From the NCBI GenBank assembly GCA_036744635.1, contig DAIOHQ010000169.1, forward strand, positions 1-11,103: DNA of 11,103 nt, in the 5' to 3' direction. Of this stretch, positions 6,687-11,103 are shown in pieces. The notes beneath the pieces were generated by a model that made no database searches, was not told the origin of the DNA, and worked only from the letters and a program-made list of their open reading frames with translations. Position 1 is the first letter of the stretch. Every line of letters starts with the position of its first letter. The DNA is from DAIOHQ01 sp036744635. Its GTDB lineage: Bacteria; Planctomycetota; Phycisphaerae; Tepidisphaerales; Tepidisphaeraceae. The translations under genes and the position numbers were made by a program.

Positions 6687-8444
6687 ATGAGGTTCAATTT
6701 GAAGTCCCACATGATCGTTCTTGCGGCGCTGGCGGCGCTGCCGGCGGTGTCGTTTGGCCAGCAGCGGGTGGGCAACGACGGGCATGCCCTTGATGCCAAT
6801 AACCGCATCGGTTCCAACGGCTACAACGGTGGTGGGGGCGCACCGGCGCCCGGGGTCACCCAAAACGACATCGTCTATGGCAATGTCACCGCCGGTCGCG
6901 AATTCCGCGGCGCGGTGCAGGGCGGCGACCCCCGGCAGTTTCGCGCGCCCACCGGTTCGATCGGCGTAGACCGCTTCACCGCCAATTCCGCCGGCGCTCC
7001 AACGCCCGGCGCGCCCAACGTTCCTGCCTATATCCCCGTGCCGTACTACGGCGATTCGCGCGCCGTGGCCCCGCCGCTGGGATACGTGCGCGAAGGTTTC
7101 AACCCTGGCTACGTCCCCGGCACGATCAGCAATAAGCCGATATCCGGCGATGCCCGCATCATGAATCAGACCATGCCGGGCGTGGAGAATCTCCCAGCAC
7201 CGGGGCAGCTTGTCCTGCCCGGACCGGTCGATCCTTCGTCGCAGCAGAGCATCCTGTCCGCCTCGCCTCTGTACGGGATTCGTGAATGGAATCCCGCCGA
7301 TGCGGCCGGGTCGAACTTCATCGATAACTATCTGCGTCCGCCCCAGACGGACTTGGACACCGCCGCGATTCAGCGCATGCGCAGCGAGCTGCAGCAAAGC
7401 GCTCAGCCTGAAGGCAATCAGCCCAATAATGCCAACAACCCCGATAACACCAAGCCCAACACCGACAACAATCTAGGCAAGCCCCTGCCCAAGCCTTTGG
7501 ACAGCCCCGCATCCCCGGCGATGAGCGGCCAGGCGATGGAAGGCCAGATGAAGGCCTCCGCGCTCAGCGGCGACATCAACACCGGCCAGAGCACCCGCGA
7601 GCGGCTGGTTTCCCCAACCCAGCAGAGCGCGGAGTACAACGAGTTGAACAAGCGCCTCAACGACTATTACGCGCAGCGCAAGATGACTGATGAGGAAGCG
7701 CATCGGCAATTCCAGGCGCAGTGGCAGGCCCAGCGCGCCGGCGAGCCCGGCAAGAATGTCAAACCCAACCCCGAGCAGAAGACCGGAGAGCAGCCGAAAA
7801 CCGGGCTGGAAGCAATGGGAATTCCCGACTATGTGAAGATGAGTCAGGAGATCGCCAACCGCAAACCCAAGCCGAGCAATCAGGCATCGCCGGAAACGGT
7901 GGCGCCCGCGACCAACCCGGCGCTGGCGCCGGTGAAGGTGAACAGCCTGGCCGATGGGGTAAAGGCCAAGGCGCTGCACGATGCCCTGGCCAGCGCCGAA
8001 AAGCTGATGCAGGATGGCCAGTTCGCCAAGGCGATCGGGGAATACGATGTGGCCGCCCGGGCAGTCCCGAACAATCCGCTGATCCTATTGGGCCGCGCCA
8101 ATGCCGAGTTGGGCGGACAATTCTACGTTCCCGCCGACAACCACCTGCGCCAGGCGTTCGTCAACAGCTATCAGCTTCTGCACGGCCAGTACAACATCGC
8201 CTCCTGGTTCGGCCAGGAGCGGCTGCAGACGATTGTCGAGGACCTCAAGAAGATCGCCAACGAGGACAAAAAGCAGGCCCGCCCGGTATTTCTGCTGGCG
8301 TACATCGCCTACAACACCGGCAATGAGCAGATGGCGGCCGGCTATCTGAACGAGGCCGAGAAGCGCGCCGGCGGAAAGGACGCCGTGATCGACCTGGTGC
8401 GCAAGCACTGGAATCTGCCGGCGGAGGCCGAGCAGAACAAGTAG
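6687..8444 (+). CDS. Exported TPR-repeat protein, Asn/Pro-rich
   Basis: This 585-residue protein starts at the ATG at 6687, with GAGG (6676-6679) 7 nt upstream; an in-frame ATG at 6654 would add 11 residues but lacks such a site and would hide the signal peptide. Residues 1-24 form a signal peptide (basic start, hydrophobic IVLAALAALPAVSF, likely cleavage before QQ at 25). Residues 25-235 are Gly/Pro-rich and probably unstructured, followed by an Asn/Pro/Asp-rich stretch (about 238-275) and a charged helical segment near 316-350. The last 160 residues (about 422-580) are TPR-like helical pairs (ALASAEKLMQDGQFAKAIGEYD, then PNNPLILLGRANAELGGQ, and VFLLAYIAYNTGNEQMAAGY near the end). TPRs bind proteins, so it is probably a periplasmic or envelope scaffold; the partner is unknown. 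There is no catalytic motif. Confidence 0.78.
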   Translation: MRFNLKSHMIVLAALAALPAVSFGQQRVGNDGHALDANNRIGSNGYNGGGGAPAPGVTQNDIVYGNVTAGREFRGAVQGGDPRQFRAPTGSIGVDRFTANSAGAPTPGAPNVPAYIPVPYYGDSRAVAPPLGYVREGFNPGYVPGTISNKPISGDARIMNQTMPGVENLPAPGQLVLPGPVDPSSQQSILSASPLYGIREWNPADAAGSNFIDNYLRPPQTDLDTAAIQRMRSELQQSAQPEGNQPNNANNPDNTKPNTDNNLGKPLPKPLDSPASPAMSGQAMEGQMKASALSGDINTGQSTRERLVSPTQQSAEYNELNKRLNDYYAQRKMTDEEAHRQFQAQWQAQRAGEPGKNVKPNPEQKTGEQPKTGLEAMGIPDYVKMSQEIANRKPKPSNQASPETVAPATNPALAPVKVNSLADGVKAKALHDALASAEKLMQDGQFAKAIGEYDVAARAVPNNPLILLGRANAELGGQFYVPADNHLRQAFVNSYQLLHGQYNIASWFGQERLQTIVEDLKKIANEDKKQARPVFLLAYIAYNTGNEQMAAGYLNEAEKRAGGKDAVIDLVRKHWNLPAEAEQNK

Positions 8445-8448
8445 AGTA

Positions 8449-8877
8449 TTATTCCCCGATTCGCGCCTTAGCCAGCGAATTCCCCAGCCGCGCCGCTTTG
8501 CCGTAACAGCGCAGGGCTTCATCCCGATTTGCGGCGGCGCCGAGGCCGGCTTCATACTTTTCCCCCAGTCGATAGAGGGCGTTGCCGTATCCGCGGATCA
8601 TCACCGAGCGGTCCTGATACATCGGTGACGGCGGCAGATCGGGGTCCAGAATTCCCATCAGAATCGCGTATTGCCTCATCCGATCAAACCAGCCGCACAC
8701 CCCCGGCGGCATTGCCGGCGACTGGGCCTCAGGCGCCGGCCGAGAATTGTCCGTGTAGAGCGATGACCCGCATTGCGGGCAGAACCGCGCCGTCGCCAGC
8801 AGATAGGACAGGTCCTCATGGCAGCGCGGACATTGCCGCTGCTCGGTGGATGTTGCCGGGCTGGCCGTTTCCGTCAT
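8449..8877 (-). CDS. Zinc-ribbon and Sel1-repeat protein (142 aa)
   Basis: This is a small, probably cytoplasmic protein of unknown function. The ATG at 8877 has GGGAG 7 nt upstream; a TTG at 8883 would add two residues. The N-terminal part has four cysteines in a zinc-ribbon pattern (C16-x2-C19 ... C33-x2-C36, with a FCPQCGSSL signature). After a Pro/Ala-rich linker comes a helical segment (residues 60-75) and then, from about residue 96, one and a half Sel1-type (SLR, TPR-related) repeats: ALYRLGEKYEAGLG, then EALRCYGKAARLGNSLAKARIG. The chain stops two residues later, so the second repeat is incomplete. Sel1 repeats bind partner proteins and zinc ribbons bind protein or nucleic acid; no specific role can be given. 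It is convergent with the TPR gene, 4 nt away, and has its own promoter candidate. Confidence 0.72.
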   Translation of the reverse strand: MTETASPATSTEQRQCPRCHEDLSYLLATARFCPQCGSSLYTDNSRPAPEAQSPAMPPGVCGWFDRMRQYAILMGILDPDLPPSPMYQDRSVMIRGYGNALYRLGEKYEAGLGAAANRDEALRCYGKAARLGNSLAKARIGE

Positions 8878-8897
8878 CACCAATCTCCCGTCGCCGC

Positions 8898-8906
8898 ATT
8901 ATAACA
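8898..8906 (-). promoter_or_regulatory. Extended -10 promoter for the zinc-ribbon/Sel1 gene
   Basis: On the minus strand the sequence is TGTTATAAT: a perfect TATAAT (8898-8903) with the TGn extension (8904-8906). The -35 region at 17 nt is poor, as expected where an extended -10 is used. Transcription would start near 8891, giving a short leader of about 14 nt that contains the GGGAG ribosome site. Confidence 0.5.
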
Positions 8907-8939
8907 TGGCCAAGCGCGGCTTTCCGTAGAATGGTTTTT

Positions 8940-9458
8940 TCAATTCCTATCGATGCGGTCATCCGGCGGGGCGATTGGAAGCTCCATATACACATCCGTC
9001 AGCGTTCCTCCGTCCACGCTTTGAAGTCCCTGCGCCGGTTCCTTCCGAAGCGATCTGAAGCCCAATCGCTCGAAGATCGGGACGTTCCCCGTCTCCTCGA
9101 TCGTGTACAGCGATAGCCGGCTCAGGCCCAATTCGATGGCCCGGCGGGTGAGTCCCTCGATCAACGCCCGCCCGACGCCGCGCCCCTGATGCTCCGGCCG
9201 AACGCCCAACCCCAGATGAAGCCGATCCTCCTCGACCCCATAGCGCAGGACGCCAACCATCTCGCCGCCGCGCAGCGCCACCAGCCACCGCACCGGCGCC
9301 GCCCGCGCCCGTACTATCGCTTCCTGAGTCGGCCGATACACCCCCCGCAACTGCGCAGTCGCGGCGCCCATGACCGCCGCGACTGCCGCAAGCTCATCGA
9401 CCGCGGCATCACGCACGACAATCGGTTCCCGTTCTCCAATCCCATGCATGATATCCAT
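8940..9458 (-). CDS. GNAT-family N-acetyltransferase
   Basis: This is a 172-residue acyl-CoA-dependent N-acetyltransferase of unknown substrate. Motif A is clear (LGLGVRPEHQGRGVGRALI, 82-100), with the acetyl-CoA pyrophosphate-binding Q/R-x-x-G-x-G/A run QGRGVG at 91-96. Motif B follows (SLYTIEETGNVPIFERLGFR, 116-135), with N125 and the aromatic F129 and then LGFR. The strand WLVALRGGEMVGVLRYGVE (58-76) is the usual beta pair before motif A. The ATG at 9458 lies only 10 nt after the stop of the diguanylate cyclase gene on the same strand, with only a weak ribosome site, so the two are probably co-transcribed and translationally coupled. No terminator is visible after the stop at 8940. The link with the cyclase gives no clue to the substrate. 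Confidence 0.9.
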   Translation of the reverse strand: MDIMHGIGEREPIVVRDAAVDELAAVAAVMGAATAQLRGVYRPTQEAIVRARAAPVRWLVALRGGEMVGVLRYGVEEDRLHLGLGVRPEHQGRGVGRALIEGLTRRAIELGLSRLSLYTIEETGNVPIFERLGFRSLRKEPAQGLQSVDGGTLTDVYMELPIAPPDDRIDRN

Positions 9459-9468
9459 CGTCAGCTTC

Positions 9469-10932
9469 TTACGCGGCTTTGGGCGGGGAATAGACCTTCA
9501 CGCAATTGCGGTTGGAATTCTTGGCGTCGTACAGCGCCTGGTCGACCGCGCCCAGCAACGCCGAGAGGGTGAGGACGTTGGTGGCCTTCGACCTCTCCAC
9601 TACGCCGATGCTGAGCGTGGGCTGATGATCGAGCTTGGTGATGGCGTGGGAGAAATCGACCGAGGCAAAAGCCTGGCGCAGTTTCTGCACCACCTGCTGG
9701 GCCTGGGAAATCGGGGTTTGCGGCAAGGCGATCACGAACTCATCGCCGCCGAAGCGAAACGCCAGATCGGTCTTGCGCAGGGTGATGCGCACGCAGTCGG
9801 CGAAGGAGCGGAGCATGTGGTCGCCGGCGGCATGGCCATGGGCATCGTTGATTTCCTTGAAGTGGTCCATGTCGATCATCACCATCGACAGGGTGTGGTC
9901 GTGCCGCTCGGCCAGGGCCACCTCGCGCTGCATGAGCTGCTCCATCGAGCGGCGATTGAACAGCCCGGTCAGGGCATCCGTCATGCTCTGCTTTTCCGCT
10001 TCGCTGAGCATCTGCAGCGAAACCAGCGAGGATTGCGCGGTGTTGACATACGTCTGTGCGAGCTGGCGGCGGCTTTCGGTCCATTCCTCGGCCATCGGCA
10101 GCAGCATGTGGACGAGCACCTGGATGCGCCGGCCGACGTTGAACGGGATGCAGTAAGCAGGGTGGGCGATGGGAAGGGACAGATGCTGGTCGATGCCGCA
10201 GCGCACCGGCGAACCATCAGCGCGAAACTGTCGCGGCAGTGCCTGGCGAAGGCAGGGACACAAGGTGCTATCCAATTCCAGCCCGTTCGCCTGGGCTGGC
10301 GGTTGGGCGAGGGGGTTGACCGGCGGCAGCTTGACGAAGTCGGCCGGAAACGAAGCCTTGAGCAGGGTAGGGGGGATGGTATCCGGCTCGTGCGCCAGAA
10401 TGGCAACCCCGGCAAGGTTCAGCTCCGTTTGCAGAAAATAGCTAAGCGTCGCAAAGACCTGATCAGCCTGTCCAGCGCCCTGAATCGTCTGGGAAAACTC
10501 CAGCAGCCGGTCCATGGTCTGGGTGCGGCGGGCGAGGGTATCCTGAGCCTCGCGATGCGCCTCGCGGGCTTCGCGAAGTTGCGAGGCGATCTGCTCGAAG
10601 GTGTCCTTCAGCTTGCGGAGTTCGGGATCGACCGGCATCAGAGACGCGGCATCCGCATGGCCTTCCATCGCATTGGTCAGGGCATCGCGCAGGCCGTGCA
10701 GGCTGTTGAGGAACTGGCGGACGGTCAGCACCACCAGCGCCAAACCAATGACGGCCGCGAATGCGACGCCGGCGATCAGCTTCATGCGCAATGCCACGCC
10801 GTTGGCCGGTTCCGAGTGGAACACGGCTGGACCAAGGATAAGAATGCCCGTGGCCGCCGTCAGGATGATGCACAGCGCGCCGACAAAGATCACCTGCACG
10901 TGGAACGGACGTCCGGAAATCAATCGCCGCAT
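9469..10932 (-). CDS. Membrane diguanylate cyclase with GAF and GGDEF domains
   Basis: It should make cyclic di-GMP from two GTP in the cytoplasm in response to a signal. From the ATG at 10932 there are 487 residues: two membrane helices (about 12-33 and 51-71) with a short external loop, a HAMP/coiled-coil region (72-140), a GAF-like sensor (about 140-310) and GGDEF (316-483). The active site is intact: GGDEF at 395-399 preceded by RF, and the metal residue D354 in IDMDHFKEIND. The product-inhibition I-site RxxD (R386, D389) lies 5 residues before it. The GAF part has cysteines C225, C227, C245 and C261, in the LCPCLRQ ... C ... C pattern seen in GAF-GGDEF proteins. An alternative TTG at 10980 would add 16 residues; neither start has a good ribosome site at normal distance. 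It leads a two-gene unit with the GNAT gene. Confidence 0.9.
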   Translation of the reverse strand: MRRLISGRPFHVQVIFVGALCIILTAATGILILGPAVFHSEPANGVALRMKLIAGVAFAAVIGLALVVLTVRQFLNSLHGLRDALTNAMEGHADAASLMPVDPELRKLKDTFEQIASQLREAREAHREAQDTLARRTQTMDRLLEFSQTIQGAGQADQVFATLSYFLQTELNLAGVAILAHEPDTIPPTLLKASFPADFVKLPPVNPLAQPPAQANGLELDSTLCPCLRQALPRQFRADGSPVRCGIDQHLSLPIAHPAYCIPFNVGRRIQVLVHMLLPMAEEWTESRRQLAQTYVNTAQSSLVSLQMLSEAEKQSMTDALTGLFNRRSMEQLMQREVALAERHDHTLSMVMIDMDHFKEINDAHGHAAGDHMLRSFADCVRITLRKTDLAFRFGGDEFVIALPQTPISQAQQVVQKLRQAFASVDFSHAITKLDHQPTLSIGVVERSKATNVLTLSALLGAVDQALYDAKNSNRNCVKVYSPPKAA

Positions 10933-11068
10933 GGCCGCACCGCTCTGCAAAATCTGCCACCGGCAGATGAATTCGCACAACCCTATAATGTTTATCGGCC
11001 AACACCCCGCTTCTCCTTGTGGGGCACGTCCGGAAGGGCAAATTGCGTCAGTGGGTCAGTTTGGGTGC

Positions 11069-11096
11069 CACAGGTCGGCGTACTCGCAGACCTGTG
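11069..11096. repeat. 28-bp palindromic hairpin at the right edge
   Basis: CACAGGTC (11069-11076) pairs with GACCTGTG (11089-11096); after one mismatch (11077/11088) three more pairs (GCG 11078-11080 with CGC 11085-11087) close a TACT loop. It is a 12-position stem with one mismatch. The element is within the 171-nt non-coding end of the window, upstream of the diguanylate cyclase gene, and may be a terminator for whatever lies to the right on the minus strand or a dispersed palindrome. The rest of 10933-11103 holds no promoter that I trust. Confidence 0.55.
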
Positions 11097-11103
11097 TCTT
11101 ACT

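Noticed and set aside
10984..10989. Perfect TATAAT on the plus strand
   Set aside because: There is no -35 at a normal distance and no plus-strand gene follows within the window.
1..11103. CRISPR arrays, tRNAs, rRNAs, transposases and riboswitches
   Set aside because: None was seen by eye. The heptamer repeats have no spacer-repeat arrangement, and a covariance-model search would be needed to exclude unusual RNAs.

Overview
The window looks like part of a chromosome from a GC-rich, diderm (LPS-making) bacterium. I infer a planctomycete-type organism, perhaps Phycisphaerae. The reasons are Ala/Thr/Pro/Ser/Arg-rich linkers in exported proteins, a very large LptC/OstA-like protein, an exported Asn/Pro-rich TPR protein, and intergenic gaps filled with palindromes. 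This placement is a guess from style; there is no rRNA or other marker gene here. I see no tRNA, rRNA, CRISPR, insertion sequence or phage integration signal.

Layout. (1) 1-1250: two small unrecognised plus-strand genes (135-533 and 767-988) among palindromic elements. A 57-bp, almost fully paired hairpin (55-111) lies before the first, and a 95-bp palindrome (1087-1181) lies between the second and scpA. (2) 1249-2115, minus strand: scpA, a kleisin subunit of the SMC condensin complex. (3) 2286-6558, plus strand: an LPS module. It has kdsD (arabinose-5-phosphate isomerase, first step of Kdo synthesis), then a 1050-residue protein with an LptC-like membrane anchor and about seven or eight OstA/LptA-like beta-rich modules. 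(4) 6687-8444, plus strand: an exported protein with C-terminal TPR-like repeats. (5) 8449-8877, minus strand: a small zinc-ribbon plus Sel1-repeat protein with its own extended -10 promoter, only 4 nt from the convergent TPR gene. (6) 10932-8940, minus strand: a two-gene unit of a membrane diguanylate cyclase (HAMP/GAF/GGDEF) followed 10 nt later by a GNAT acetyltransferase. (7) 10933-11103: non-coding, ending in another strong hairpin.

How it works together. KdsD supplies arabinose-5-phosphate for Kdo, and the giant protein is the best candidate in this window for moving finished LPS across the periplasm. In E. coli the order is kdsD-kdsC-lptC-lptA-lptB; here kdsC and lptB are not adjacent, and lptC and lptA seem to be replaced by one long chain. 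The rest are housekeeping (scpA), c-di-GMP signalling and envelope or protein-interaction genes with no visible link to the LPS module.

The most unusual signals are the one-chain Lpt-like protein and the palindromic elements. Two of these are hairpins whose arms are 7-nt tandem repeats (unit GAAGYYR), flanking kdsD on both sides. The palindromes sit only in gaps between genes.
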